From assembly GCF_038396765.1 (NCBI RefSeq), contig NZ_CP150096.1:3765001-3829000 (forward strand): DNA of 64,000 bases. The letters run 5' to 3'. Position numbers and translations under genes: made by a program. Source of the stretch: Chitinophaga caseinilytica (GTDB lineage Bacteria > Bacteroidota > Bacteroidia > Chitinophagales > Chitinophagaceae). This document shows positions 18,037 through 28,125 of this stretch, in pieces. How positions within the stretch are numbered: position 1 is the first letter of the stretch; each line of letters begins with the position of its first letter. Below the pieces are notes generated by a model. The model was not told where the DNA came from. It worked only from the letters and a program-made list of their open reading frames with translations, and ran no database searches.

Positions 18037-20478
18037 TTAACGAACGGTTCTGATAATGTCTGCAAATATGCCCGAAGCCGTTACATCGGCCCCGGCGCCC
18101 GCGCCTTTCACGATCAGCGGTTGCGCGGCATAACGCTGGGTGGTGAACAGCACGATGTTGTCTTTTCCTTCCAGCTGATAAAACGGGTGCTGCGGGCCTA
18201 CGGACTGCAATCCCACGGAAGCCTTCCCCATATGGTAGCGCGCCACGAACTTCAGCCGCTCGCCCTTGTCTGCCGCGTTTTTCAGCAGTTGTCCGAAGTG
18301 CGGCGCGCAGGTATCGAGCTGCTCGAAGAAGGCCGGAACATCGGCTGCGTTGAGGCAGGCATCCGGCAGGAAGGAATGGTTGTCGATATCGTCCATTTCC
18401 AATACCGCGCCGCTTTCGCGGGCCAGGATGAGGATTTTGCGCATCACGTCTTTCCCGCTGAGGTCGATACGGGGATCGGGCTCGGTGTAACCTTCGTCCT
18501 GCGCGGCTTTCACCACTTGCCGGAAGCTGGCGCCGTTCACGAAATTGTTGAACACGAAGTTCAGGCTGCCACTCAGCACGGCTTCGATGGTTTGCACTTT
18601 GTCGCCGCTGCGCACGAGGTCGTTGAGGGTATTGATGACCGGGAGCCCCGCGCCCACGTTGGTTTCGAAGAGGAAGGAAGCGTTGTACTTGCGGGCCAGG
18701 TCTTTCAATTGTTTATACGAAGCATATTCCGACGAGCACGCGATCTTGTTACAGGTTACCACCGAAATGCCGTGCTGCAGGAAGTTAGCGTAAAGCCCTG
18801 CAACGGCTTCGCTGGCGGTATTGTCGACGAACACGCTGTTGCGGAGGTTCATCTGCGGGATGCGGGCGGCGAAGGCGGCGAGGTCCATGGGCTCGCCGTT
18901 TTTCAGTTCGTCTTTCCAGTTCCCCAGCGGAATGCCGCTTTCGGAGAAATGCATGTTGCGGCTGTTGGCCAGGGCGATGATGCGCACCTGCACACCGAGC
19001 TCGCTGCGGAGGTAGGATTCCTGCTGCTGGAGCTGCTCGAGCAGCTTTCCGCCAACGTTGCCGGTGCCGGCTACGAAGATGTTCAGTTGGCGGGTGTCCG
19101 ATTCGAAGAACACTTCATGGATAACGTTGAGTGCTTTGCGGAGGTCGTTTTTCCCGATCACGGCGGAGATATTTTTTTCGGTCGATCCCTGCGCGATGGC
19201 CCGCACGTTGATGGCATTGCGCCCCAGGGCGCCGAAGAGCCGGCCGCTCATACCGTGGTGGTTCTTCATATTGTCGCCCACAACGGCCACGATGCAAAGG
19301 TCTTTCTCCACCGTCAGCGGATTGATGCGCTTGTCATGGATTTCCTGCGCGAACTCGCCGTCTACGGCCGCTTTTGCCTTGAGCATGTCGCTTTCATTGA
19401 TGCCCACGGTGATGGAGTGTTCGCTGGAGCTTTGGGTGATGAGGATGACGTTCACGCGTTCCTGGAGCAGCGCGTCGAACAGGCGGCGCGAAAATCCGGG
19501 AATGCCCACCATGCCGCTGCCTTCGAGCGTGAGCAGCGCGATGCCCTTGATGCCGGAAATGCCGGTTACCGGGTAAGGTTTTTCGCCGTTGTCCTGGATG
19601 AGGGTGCCGCCGGCCCCGGGCTCGAAAGTATTCTTGATGAGGATGGGGATCCTGCGGTTCATCACCGGCTGGATGGTGGGCGGATAGATGACTTTGGCGC
19701 CGAAGTGCGACAGTTCCATCGCTTCTTCATAAGATATCCGTGGGATGGCGATGGCCTGCGGAACGATGCGCGGGTCGGCGGTCATCATACCGCTGACGTC
19801 TGTCCAGATTTCGAGCACGCTGGCGTCCATGGCCGCTGCGATGATGGCGGCGGTGTAGTCGGAGCCGCCGCGCCCGAGCGTGGTGGTGTCTTTATCGGCG
19901 TTAGAGGCGATGAAACCGGGGAAGATGACGATTTCTGCCTGCTGCTGGTGGAAGAAAGTAGTGATATTATGATCGGTGGCGTCGAAATTGACGAGCGCGC
20001 TGCCGAAATGATTGTCGGTGAGGATGAGATCGCGGCTGTCTTTCCAGGCTGCGTTCAGGCCTTCGAGCCGCAGTTTTTCGGCCAGCATCCAGGAGGAGAG
20101 GAGCTCGCCGTAGCTCATGACTTTGTCCCGGCACCGGTCCGACATTTCCCCGACCTGGAAAATTCCGTCCAGCAAGGCTTCCAGCTGATTGAGCTGTTTC
20201 TTTACCTGGCTGAGGTGGCCGCTTTGCGCGGTGATGGGGAAGAGGTTGCGGACGGTGTCGAGGTGGAGCTGTTCGATTTCGCGGAGCACGTCGCGGTATT
20301 GTTCGTTGCCGACCGCGGCGAGATGTCCGCAGCGGATGAGTTTGTCGGTGGTGCCGCTCATGGCGGATACGACTACGGCCATGACGCTTTTACGTTTATA
20401 ACGGGCTAGTATATCGCATACCTGGCTGATAGCTTGGGCGCTGCCTACGGAGGTGCCGCCGAATTTTAGGACCTGCAT
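18037..20478 (-). CDS. thrA: Bifunctional aspartokinase / homoserine dehydrogenase
   Basis: An 813-residue fusion catalysing the first and third steps from aspartate to homoserine. The aspartokinase domain has KFGGTSVGSAQAI at residues 5-17 and LGRGGSDYTA near 201. A pair of ACT-like regulatory regions follows (about 310-455, where threonine feedback binding is expected). The homoserine dehydrogenase domain starts near 465, with the NAD(P) loop GTGNVGG at 471-477 and the catalytic stretch around NFVNGASFRQVVKAAQDEGYTEPDPRIDL. It is the first gene of thrABC and is preceded by a Thr/Ile-rich leader peptide gene, which suggests control by threonine and isoleucine supply. Confidence 0.96.
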   Translation of the reverse strand: MQVLKFGGTSVGSAQAISQVCDILARYKRKSVMAVVVSAMSGTTDKLIRCGHLAAVGNEQYRDVLREIEQLHLDTVRNLFPITAQSGHLSQVKKQLNQLEALLDGIFQVGEMSDRCRDKVMSYGELLSSWMLAEKLRLEGLNAAWKDSRDLILTDNHFGSALVNFDATDHNITTFFHQQQAEIVIFPGFIASNADKDTTTLGRGGSDYTAAIIAAAMDASVLEIWTDVSGMMTADPRIVPQAIAIPRISYEEAMELSHFGAKVIYPPTIQPVMNRRIPILIKNTFEPGAGGTLIQDNGEKPYPVTGISGIKGIALLTLEGSGMVGIPGFSRRLFDALLQERVNVILITQSSSEHSITVGINESDMLKAKAAVDGEFAQEIHDKRINPLTVEKDLCIVAVVGDNMKNHHGMSGRLFGALGRNAINVRAIAQGSTEKNISAVIGKNDLRKALNVIHEVFFESDTRQLNIFVAGTGNVGGKLLEQLQQQESYLRSELGVQVRIIALANSRNMHFSESGIPLGNWKDELKNGEPMDLAAFAARIPQMNLRNSVFVDNTASEAVAGLYANFLQHGISVVTCNKIACSSEYASYKQLKDLARKYNASFLFETNVGAGLPVINTLNDLVRSGDKVQTIEAVLSGSLNFVFNNFVNGASFRQVVKAAQDEGYTEPDPRIDLSGKDVMRKILILARESGAVLEMDDIDNHSFLPDACLNAADVPAFFEQLDTCAPHFGQLLKNAADKGERLKFVARYHMGKASVGLQSVGPQHPFYQLEGKDNIVLFTTQRYAAQPLIVKGAGAGADVTASGIFADIIRTVR

Positions 20479-20563
20479 GTTGAATCAAGATGAATGAGGA
20501 AACGGAAGGGGAAACACCCCGCTTGCTGGGAACCGGAGAAGCCCGGTCGGTGGACGATATGTG

Positions 20564-20586
20564 AAAATTAACCCCGGGATGGGGTT
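20564..20586 (-). promoter_or_regulatory. Attenuator hairpin at the end of the thr leader peptide
   Basis: On the minus strand AACCCC (20586-20581), loop ATCCC, GGGGTT (20575-20570), then AATTTT. The hairpin overlaps the last leader codons and stop. Its 5' arm (ACCCC) can also pair with GGGGT at 20520-20516, and CCCC at 20511-20508 with GGGG, so mutually exclusive structures are possible before thrA. The exact terminator/antiterminator assignment is not certain. Confidence 0.5.
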
Positions 20587-20672
20587 GTAATGGTTGTGGT
20601 TGTGATAATAGTGCCCGCTGCTCCGGTGGAGTGGGAAGCAATACGGATAATATGTGAGCTGGAGTAATGCAC
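20568..20672 (-). CDS. thrL: Threonine operon leader peptide (Thr/Ile-rich, 34 codons)
   Basis: A short minus-strand frame from GTG 20672 to TAA 20568, too short for routine gene callers. Codons 21-30 read TIITTTTITT, seven Thr and three Ile in ten codons, followed by PSRG and stop. This matches the logic of enterobacterial thrL, where ribosomes stall on Thr and Ile codons when these amino acids are short. It lies 90 bases before thrA and just after a plausible promoter, with a small hairpin overlapping its stop. The exact start is uncertain, since GTG 20672 is only the best-placed candidate. Confidence 0.7.
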   Translation of the reverse strand: MHYSSSHIIRIASHSTGAAGTIITTTTITTPSRG

Positions 20673-20696
20673 TATTAACTTATGACGTTGATAAGA

Positions 20697-20728
20697 CAAA
20701 GGTTATTAATTCTGCTGAAAAATGCAAA
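20697..20728 (-). promoter_or_regulatory. Putative promoter of the thr operon
   Basis: On the minus strand TTTG (20728-20725), a 20-base spacer and AACCTTTG (20704-20697) match the Bacteroidota consensus TTTG / TAnnTTTG with one mismatch. Transcription would start about 20 bases before the leader GTG. The rest of 20729-20967 shows no gene. Confidence 0.5.
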
Positions 20729-20967
20729 CAGTTTGGCGAGATTTAGAAAATTTCTAAAGGATGCATGCCTGCCAGATGCGCAGTAATATAGCTGGAGTGC
20801 AGGTTGGTGGCTGGATGTATGTTTAATGACAAATAGATGACTAAATGCGATTCCGGAATGCGCCCAAGTATAAACTGAGTGGGCGAATTATTAGAATATC
20901 CTGCTGTATATTTACCCCTTGCCGGATACCAGTCCGTACATTTCTATACCTGGATAACAATTAAAGA

Positions 20968-21558
20968 ATGAAAAAAATTCTGTACCTCAAGCATTGGCAA
21001 TTATTTGCACTTTTTATCGGTGTTCCCGTCTTATTTCAAATAGTGACCTTCAGCGCGGCGGTTTCCGGCAACGACCCGATGCTGATTTTATTTTTTCTCC
21101 CCATCATATCTTTGGTATTAACCGGTCTTTATTTTAGCTGGTTTTATACGCTTGGGGTGAATCTCCAGGGAAAGCTACCGGCCAGGGAGAAAATGAATCT
21201 AAGCCGCTTCAAATTGTTTCTGTTGATCCCTTCGGTGTATATATTGGCTATTAGCGTTTTTATGACAGGGGCGTATTTCGTGGATCTACCCATCAGCGGG
21301 CCCGAATTCCTGGTACCTGGATTGCTGGTGCCGGTTCATCTGTTCTCCATGTTCTGCATATTTTATTCCATGTACTTTGTTGCGAAGGCATTGAAAACCG
21401 TGGAATGGCGCAGACCGGTGACGTTTTCCGATTTCGCCGGGGAGTTTTTCTTGATTTGGTTTTTCCCGATCGGGATTTGGTTCCTGCAGCCGAGGATCAA
21501 TGCGATTTTTGCCGCCGGAGGAGAGGCCGATGAGGAGAAGTTTGATTTTGAAGCGTAG
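20968..21558 (+). CDS. Multi-pass membrane protein of unknown function
   Basis: A 196-residue hydrophobic protein with four or five likely membrane helices, around residues 12-32 (FALFIGVPVLFQIVTFSA), 38-62, 82-104, 112-137 and 152-175, and a short acidic tail (EADEEKFDFEA). I do not recognise the family. Lower GC than its neighbours is visible at the 5' end. It is convergent with the interrupted membrane-protein gene that ends at 21591. Confidence 0.6.
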   Translation: MKKILYLKHWQLFALFIGVPVLFQIVTFSAAVSGNDPMLILFFLPIISLVLTGLYFSWFYTLGVNLQGKLPAREKMNLSRFKLFLLIPSVYILAISVFMTGAYFVDLPISGPEFLVPGLLVPVHLFSMFCIFYSMYFVAKALKTVEWRRPVTFSDFAGEFFLIWFFPIGIWFLQPRINAIFAAGGEADEEKFDFEA

Positions 21559-21590
21559 GCGGGTAATCAGCCAGCGCAAACGTGTTTCGG

Positions 21591-22454
21591 TTATTGACGC
21601 GCCTGGGTTTCCAAATCAAATTGCATATCTATCGCTGTAACCGCGGCACTGGCGGCGATGGCCGCACAGGGAATCATGGCCGATACGTAAATAAGTACGG
21701 TTATTCCTCCTGAAAAGAGGTATGCCAGGGTTTCATTGGGCATGAGCGCGAGGAAAGGAGTGGTGACCATCGCGGTGGTGAGGGAAACAAGCACTTGAAT
21801 CAGTTTGATCCAGAAAAACAGAATCGTGGAAGCGGCGAAGAGGGCCGGCCGGCCGGAGTCGTTGATCTTTCTCCCTGCGCTTTTCATGACGACCAGTACG
21901 GTCATAATAGCCGTCGCGGCTTCAAATGCATTAAATACTACGGAGAGCACCCAGGAATGTACTGCGATGCTATAAATGGTGTTGTAGGAAAACGATTCTT
22001 CATTTGCATAAGTGAGCAGCCGCAGAAATTCGTATGCCGCATACAGGATCAGCGTAATCACGATCCCGGGATTGAAAAATTTTCTGCCTTCCGGCTACAA
22101 ATCGCCTGGGCCGAATTGTGTGGCGGCAGGTTCTCCGGATTTCAGCATTCTTGCTGCAATAAATGCAGACGCGAGTACCATGATGTGTACCCCGCAGGTA
22201 ATGCCTTCCGCGAAAGTAGTAACGGTAAGGGAGCCGGCTTCTTCCAGTTTATCGGAGCTGCCATTCAGAAAAGCCACGATAAAGAATACGATCATCCCGA
22301 TAAAGACGCCGACAGCGGCGGAAAGAAAGCCAAGTTGGCGGGAGTTGGATGCGAACGGTTTGTGAAATGTTTCGATATTTTCGAGGGTATGGAGCAGCGA
22401 CTGACGGATGTGAGGCCACATGGTAAGGGTATTTTTAGGTAAAGGTTGACCCAA
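21591..22454 (-). pseudogene. Membrane protein gene interrupted by an in-frame TAG
   Basis: Two pieces lie in the same frame. The first (22454-22095) encodes 119 residues with two membrane helices and ends at TAG (22097-22095). The second (from about 22094 to 21591) encodes about four more helices, continuing PEGRKFFNPGIVITLILYA directly after the stop. The second piece has no ATG near its start, only GTG at 22061, and is open back to the TAG, so a single gene of about 287 residues broken by one base change (CAG to TAG) is the simplest reading. Two separate genes, or a sequence error, remain possible. The function is unknown; the intact protein would have six helices. Confidence 0.55.
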
Positions 22455-22697
22455 GGTAAAAAATTTCAGGTGGTTTTGATGGATGTATTGGAATTTCCCT
22501 TAATTTTATCGGAGTTACGTATGCATCATTCGCTTACATACAAGTATCAGAGCAATTACTGCTTCCTCATGGCAACTCTCGCCATGGATTCGGCGTTATA
22601 ATGCCGGGGGCTCTTTGTTGCGGCCATTCTTCCCATTTACCAGGACCGTAGTACCCATTTTCCGGCTTGCCGCCGGGAAAGCTCAATTCCACCAATT

Positions 22698-23855
22698 ATG
22701 CCACATTATCATACGCTCGGGCAAATTCCGCATAAGCGGCATACCCAGTTCCGAAAGCCGGACGGCTCCCTGTATTCGGAGCAGCTTTTTTCGACCGAAG
22801 GGTTCTCGTCCCACTATTCCCTGCTGTACCATTGCCATCCGCCAACAGAAATCGTGAAGGTAGACGATCCCTACGCCGCCGCGCCCCGCGTAGCCGAAGA
22901 GAAAATGCTCAAGCACCGCAGTTTTCAGGGCTTCCAGGTGCAGCCAGAAAGCGATTACCTAGCCTCCCGCAAACCAGTGCTGGTGAACGCCGATTGCCAT
23001 CTTTCCCTCGCTGCCCCGCGCAGCAGCATGAAAGATTACTTCTATAAAAACGCGGATGCCGACGAATTGCTCTTCATTCACGAAGGCTCCGGCATCCTCC
23101 ATACACAATACGGCCGCATCGATTTCGGATATGGCGATTACCTCGTTATTCCCCGCGGCACCATTTATCAGCTCGAATTCTCCAATAGCGACAACCGCCT
23201 GTTCATCGTAGAATCTTTCAGCCCGATCCGGTTCCCGAAAAGATACCTCAGCCCTTTCGGCCAACTCCTGGAAAACGCACCCTTCTGCGAGCGCGACATC
23301 CGCCAGCCGAAAGACCTCGAAACCATCGACCAGGCGGGCGATTTCATCATCAACATCAAGAAAAAAGGCGTGATGTACCCGATCCATTACGGGCATCACC
23401 CGTTCGATGTAGTGGGGTGGGACGGATGCGAATATCCCTTCGCATTGTCTATCCACGACTTCGAGCCCATCACCGGCCGCGTGCACCAGCCGCCGCCGGT
23501 CCACCAGACTTTCGAAGGCCACAATTTCGTGGTGTGCTCGTTCGTGCCGCGGATGTACGACTACCATCCGCTGGCCGTTCCCGCGCCCTATAATCACAGC
23601 AATATCGACAGCGATGAAGTGCTGTATTATGTGGATGGTGATTTCATGAGCCGCAAACACGTAACCCGCGGCATGATCACCCTGCACCCCGGCGGCATCC
23701 CGCACGGGCCGCATCCCGGCGCAGTGGAAAAAAGCATCGGCGCAAAAGAAACCAAAGAGCTCGCCGTGATGGTAGACACCTTCCATCCGCTGCAGGTAAC
23801 CGAAGATGCGCGGAACATCGAAGACGAACGCTACACCATGAGCTGGGCCGAATAA
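22698..23855 (+). CDS. hmgA: Homogentisate 1,2-dioxygenase
   Basis: A 385-residue cupin-type Fe(II) dioxygenase that opens the homogentisate ring in tyrosine and phenylalanine breakdown. Recognisable are VVGWDGCEYPFALSIHDFEP, GRVHQPPPVHQTFEG with metal-binding histidines, and the C-terminal GGIPHGPHPGA. It is shorter than the eukaryotic enzymes, as usual for the Bacteroidota form. It is followed by an aldo/keto reductase and hppD on the same strand. Fumarylacetoacetase and the isomerase are not in the window. Confidence 0.93.
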   Translation: MPHYHTLGQIPHKRHTQFRKPDGSLYSEQLFSTEGFSSHYSLLYHCHPPTEIVKVDDPYAAAPRVAEEKMLKHRSFQGFQVQPESDYLASRKPVLVNADCHLSLAAPRSSMKDYFYKNADADELLFIHEGSGILHTQYGRIDFGYGDYLVIPRGTIYQLEFSNSDNRLFIVESFSPIRFPKRYLSPFGQLLENAPFCERDIRQPKDLETIDQAGDFIINIKKKGVMYPIHYGHHPFDVVGWDGCEYPFALSIHDFEPITGRVHQPPPVHQTFEGHNFVVCSFVPRMYDYHPLAVPAPYNHSNIDSDEVLYYVDGDFMSRKHVTRGMITLHPGGIPHGPHPGAVEKSIGAKETKELAVMVDTFHPLQVTEDARNIEDERYTMSWAE

Positions 23856-23881
23856 ATACTACTTTTGGAAAAAATAAAAGC

Positions 23882-24874
<993 letters not shown>

Positions 24875-24907
24875 AATCAAAAATCATACACCAAAAACAA
24901 TCTTTTT

Positions 24908-26038
24908 ATGAACACAGCCACCGTAAAGCCAGCAACCGCGCAGGACACAGCAGACTTCCTGCCGCTCAACGGCACGGACTACGTGGAGTTTTACGTGGGA
25001 AATGCCAAACAGGCCGCGCATTTCTATAAAACAGCTTTCGGCTTCCAGTCGCTCGCTTACGCAGGTCCCGAAACCGGCGTGAAAGACCGCGTATCGTACG
25101 TGCTGGTGCAGAACAAACTGCGCTTTGTATTAACGACGCCGTTGAAGCCCGGAGGGCCCATCTCCGAACATATCGCACAGCATGGCGATGGCGTGAAAGT
25201 ACTGGCCATCTGGGTCGACGATGCCCGCAAATCTTTCGAAGAAACCGTGAAACGCGGCGCCAGGCCGTATATGGAGCCGACCGTCGAAAAGGACGAATTC
25301 GGTGAAGTAGTGCGCAGCGGTATACATACCTATGGCGATACCGTTCACATTTTCGTGGAGCGGAAGAATTACCAGGGGCCCTTCCTGCCGGGGTACCGCC
25401 CGTGGCAAAGCCGTTACCAGCCTACCAGCACCGGCCTGCAGTATGTAGACCATTGTGTGGGTAATGTGGGTTGGAATGAGATGGACGAATGGGTGAATTT
25501 CTACAGCGAAACCATGGGCTTCCATAACCTCGTGTCTTTCGACGACAAGGATATCTCCACCGAATATTCCGCGCTCATGTCTAAAGTAATGAGCAACGGC
25601 AACGGGCGGATCAAATTCCCCATCAACGAACCGGCCGAAGGCAAAAAGAAATCCCAGATCGAGGAATACCTTGATTTCTATGGCGGCCCGGGCGTACAGC
25701 ACATTGCCATCGCTACCAACGATATCGTTCATACCGTTGGCGAGCTGCAGGCGAGGGGCGTGGAGTTTCTGAGCGTTCCGTCGTCTTACTACGTCACCTT
25801 GCTGGAAAGGGTGGGCGAGATCGATGAAGACCTTCGTCCGCTGGAAGAACTGGGCATCTTGGTAGACCGCGATGAAGAAGGGTATCTCCTCCAGATCTTT
25901 ACCAAACCGCTGCAAGACAGGCCTACCGTGTTTTTCGAGATCATCCAGCGCAAGGGCGCCAAATCTTTCGGGAAAGGCAACTTCAAGGCGCTGTTCGAGT
26001 CAATAGAGCGCGAACAGGCGCTGCGCGGCAACTTATAA
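24908..26038 (+). CDS. hppD: 4-Hydroxyphenylpyruvate dioxygenase
   Basis: A 376-residue two-domain Fe(II) dioxygenase forming homogentisate from 4-hydroxyphenylpyruvate, the step before HmgA. The facial triad is His182 in LQYVDHCVGNV, His265 in GVQHIAIATND and Glu344 in VFFEIIQR, all in the C-terminal domain; the C-terminal gate helix with FGKGNFKALFESIEREQALRG is intact. It is last of the hmgA-AKR-hppD unit and followed by a bidirectional terminator. Confidence 0.95.
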   Translation: MNTATVKPATAQDTADFLPLNGTDYVEFYVGNAKQAAHFYKTAFGFQSLAYAGPETGVKDRVSYVLVQNKLRFVLTTPLKPGGPISEHIAQHGDGVKVLAIWVDDARKSFEETVKRGARPYMEPTVEKDEFGEVVRSGIHTYGDTVHIFVERKNYQGPFLPGYRPWQSRYQPTSTGLQYVDHCVGNVGWNEMDEWVNFYSETMGFHNLVSFDDKDISTEYSALMSKVMSNGNGRIKFPINEPAEGKKKSQIEEYLDFYGGPGVQHIAIATNDIVHTVGELQARGVEFLSVPSSYYVTLLERVGEIDEDLRPLEELGILVDRDEEGYLLQIFTKPLQDRPTVFFEIIQRKGAKSFGKGNFKALFESIEREQALRGNL

Positions 26039-26062
26039 ACCAACCTGCTACGTGAGAAAATA

Positions 26063-26094
26063 AAAGCCGTTCCGGTTCGTTCCGGGACGGCTTT
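26063..26094. terminator. Bidirectional terminator between hppD and the GH16 gene
   Basis: An 11-bp stem AAAGCCGTTCC / GGGACGGCTTT (one G-U pair) with a 10-base loop. TTT plus an AT-rich tail follows on the plus strand and a T-rich stretch on the minus strand. Confidence 0.8.
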
Positions 26095-26112
26095 ACTATT
26101 GCTGCGAATATC

Positions 26113-26940
26113 TTATTTGCCGGAACGCTGATACACCCGTACATAATCCACCAGTAGGCGCGAGGGCATGTGGGCGTCGGGGATTTCTTCGCCGCCGTGG
26201 CCCAGGGCTACATTGAGGAGCAGGTAAAAATCTTCGCGGAAGGGGAGGTTCCCTTTGCGGGCGTTCTTTGCGGCTTTGATGTCTATCGTGTTGAGGACTT
26301 TCCCGTCCACCGAAATCACCATTTCATTTTCGTCCCAGATCATTTCCCATTCATGGAACTGTTCCCCCCATTTATCGCCACCCCAGGTAGCAACGGGCCA
26401 TTTGGTTTCATCCCAGGCGGTTTGCTGTTCGCCTTCCCAGGCGGCGTTGGCGAGGAGGTTGCCGCGGTAAAATTCCATGATGTCTACTTCCCCGCAGGCC
26501 GGCCAGTGAACGGGGCCGCGTTTGGCGCCCAGCATCCAGAATGCGGGCCAGCTCCCTTTGCGGACGTCTATTTTGGCCCGCATAACCACCCGGCCGTAGG
26601 TGAACTCGAATTTGCCTTTGGTGATGAGGCACGACGAAGTGTATTCCGCAAAAGGACGGTTGCGCTTCCAGTCGCCGCTGGCGGAGTCGAAACCGGGATT
26701 GGGAACGCGCTCTTTCCTGGCTTCAATCACCAGCAACCCATCCCTGCAGGTGGCGTTTTCCGGACGGTACCATTGCGGCTCCCGGTTGCGGACGAAGCCC
26801 GATTCGTAATCCCATTTGGCGGGGTCCGGGCGGCCGGGCGTTTCGAACTCGTCTGACCAGACCAGCGCGTACCCGCTGGTGTCTGCGGCGGGAACAGGAT
26901 GCCCGAAGGCAAGGGCGGCGAACAGGAAGATGGATTGCAT
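26113..26940 (-). CDS. Secreted glycoside hydrolase family 16 enzyme (beta-glucanase type)
   Basis: A 275-residue protein from ATG 26940, chosen because it opens a signal peptide (MQSIFLFAALAFGHPVPAA); the frame is open 32 codons further upstream. The GH16 signature EVDIME carries the nucleophile Glu151, Asp153 and acid/base Glu156. Supporting segments are LVWSDEFE near the N-terminus, GKFEFTYGRVVMRAKI, GSWPAFWMLG and the C-terminal LLVDYVRVYQ. The likely substrate is a beta-1,3- or beta-1,3/1,4-glucan, but GH16 also covers agarases and carrageenases. No susC/D neighbour is present. Confidence 0.92.
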   Translation of the reverse strand: MQSIFLFAALAFGHPVPAADTSGYALVWSDEFETPGRPDPAKWDYESGFVRNREPQWYRPENATCRDGLLVIEARKERVPNPGFDSASGDWKRNRPFAEYTSSCLITKGKFEFTYGRVVMRAKIDVRKGSWPAFWMLGAKRGPVHWPACGEVDIMEFYRGNLLANAAWEGEQQTAWDETKWPVATWGGDKWGEQFHEWEMIWDENEMVISVDGKVLNTIDIKAAKNARKGNLPFREDFYLLLNVALGHGGEEIPDAHMPSRLLVDYVRVYQRSGK

Positions 26941-26981
26941 GAAAAATTCGGTTTTTGGTAGGCTTTTACCCACTAAATAGT

Positions 26982-26989
26982 TAAATTTG
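26982..26989 (+). promoter_or_regulatory. Putative -7 promoter element for the 62-residue membrane protein
   Basis: TAAATTTG matches TAnnTTTG exactly and is 12 bases before ATG 27002, supporting that start. A TTTG lies upstream but at 24 bases, slightly too far. Confidence 0.4.
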
Positions 26990-27001
26990 GCGTTAATATT
27001 T

Positions 27002-27190
27002 ATGGAATTACGAGATTTATTCGGGTATCTGTTCATTTTGGCAGGGCTTATGCAACTGCTGACAGCCTACCTGATCTTCGCCGGCAACCGGCATTATGTA
27101 CTAAGATTTGCCAACAAGAAGGTAGGTTCGATAATATATGTTATTTTTGCATTTATATTATTCTACCTGGCATATTATTTTCTGGCATGA
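27002..27190 (+). CDS. Small two-helix membrane protein
   Basis: A 62-residue protein from ATG 27002 with two likely membrane helices (LFGYLFILAGLMQLLTAYLI and VGSIIYVIFAFILFYLAYYF) joined by a short basic loop with NRHYVLRFANKK. I do not recognise a function. It is divergent from the GH16 gene and 20 bases before the L,D-transpeptidase gene, with which it may be co-transcribed. Confidence 0.6.
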   Translation: MELRDLFGYLFILAGLMQLLTAYLIFAGNRHYVLRFANKKVGSIIYVIFAFILFYLAYYFLA

Positions 27191-27210
27191 ATTGGTAAGA
27201 CAGACTAGAT

Positions 27211-28026
27211 ATGAAGCGGTTATTCATCGGTATTTTATCCCTCCTCGGCACCTATGGTGCGCATGCGCAGCAATCCTTCCTCGAGAACCAGAAACTGTTC
27301 CCGAGGGTAGGTGAAGCGTTCAGGGAGAAGGAAGAAAGCATTAAAAAAGAGTGCGCCAAAAAAGGCATCGCCTGGCCGGCCAAACAGATTTACATCCGCA
27401 GCTTCAAGCTGGACAGTGAAATGGAGATCTGGGCACGGAACAACCCCGGCGACACGTTCACCCTCGTAAAAACCTACCGTGTCTGTTCGCTTTCGGGCAA
27501 AATGGGGCCGAAACGGAAGGAGGGCGACCGCCAGGTGCCGGAAGGGTTCTACTATATCAACGATTTCAATCCCAACAGCAGTTATCACCTTAGCCTGGGT
27601 ATCAATTACCCGAACTATTCCGACCGCGTGCTCAGCGATCAGAAGAAACCGGGCGGGGACATTTATATCCATGGTTCCTGCCTCACGGTTGGTTGCATTC
27701 CGCTGACGGACGAATTTATATCCGAAGTATACATCATGGCGGTGCAGGCCAAGAACGCCGGACAGGATTTCATTCCTGTGCATGTTTTCCCTGTACGGTT
27801 CGGCAACAGCCGGAGCATGGATTACCTGGGCAGCCAGTCGCTCACCGACAACGAGTCCCAGAAATTCTGGCTAAACCTGAAGAATGCATACGATTACTTC
27901 GAGAAAACGCGCAAAATGCCGGTGGTGATGGTGAACAGCCAGGGCAAGTACGTGTATACGGCGCCCACGCCGGAACCCGCTGTGGCGCAGATCGGCGGTG
28001 GCCGTCCGGCGCAGCACACGAATTGA
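27211..28026 (+). CDS. L,D-transpeptidase (YkuD domain, YafK-like)
   Basis: A 271-residue exported protein (signal ending near GTYGAHAQ). The YkuD catalytic motif is IHGSCLTVGCIPLTD, with His154 and the nucleophile Cys162. Such enzymes make 3-3 cross-links in peptidoglycan or attach proteins to it. The layout, with an N-terminal region before the YkuD core and a C-terminal extension of about 90 residues, resembles the YafK group. A strong terminator follows 24 bases after the stop. Confidence 0.88.
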   Translation: MKRLFIGILSLLGTYGAHAQQSFLENQKLFPRVGEAFREKEESIKKECAKKGIAWPAKQIYIRSFKLDSEMEIWARNNPGDTFTLVKTYRVCSLSGKMGPKRKEGDRQVPEGFYYINDFNPNSSYHLSLGINYPNYSDRVLSDQKKPGGDIYIHGSCLTVGCIPLTDEFISEVYIMAVQAKNAGQDFIPVHVFPVRFGNSRSMDYLGSQSLTDNESQKFWLNLKNAYDYFEKTRKMPVVMVNSQGKYVYTAPTPEPAVAQIGGGRPAQHTN

Positions 28027-28049
28027 TCCAGATGAAATTTTATATAGGG

Positions 28050-28079
28050 CAGCCCTCCGGTAAACGGGGGGCTGTTTTG
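28050..28079 (+). terminator. Intrinsic terminator after the L,D-transpeptidase gene
   Basis: A 10-bp stem CAGCCCTCCG / CGGGGGGCTG (one G-U pair) with a 5-base loop followed by TTTTGTTTTT. Confidence 0.85.
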
Positions 28080-28125
28080 TTTTTGGGCGGCAGTTTCCTA
28101 TATTCATTGTTATATCCCTTTCCCA

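Noticed and set aside
17716..20409. Long plus-strand frame (about 897 codons) opposite thrA
   Set aside because: It is a GC-bias shadow of thrA; no domain motif, and thrA is unambiguous.
20564..20728. T-box or other riboswitch upstream of thrA
   Set aside because: No T-box motif or conserved riboswitch core was seen; the coding signal of the Thr/Ile run explains the region better.
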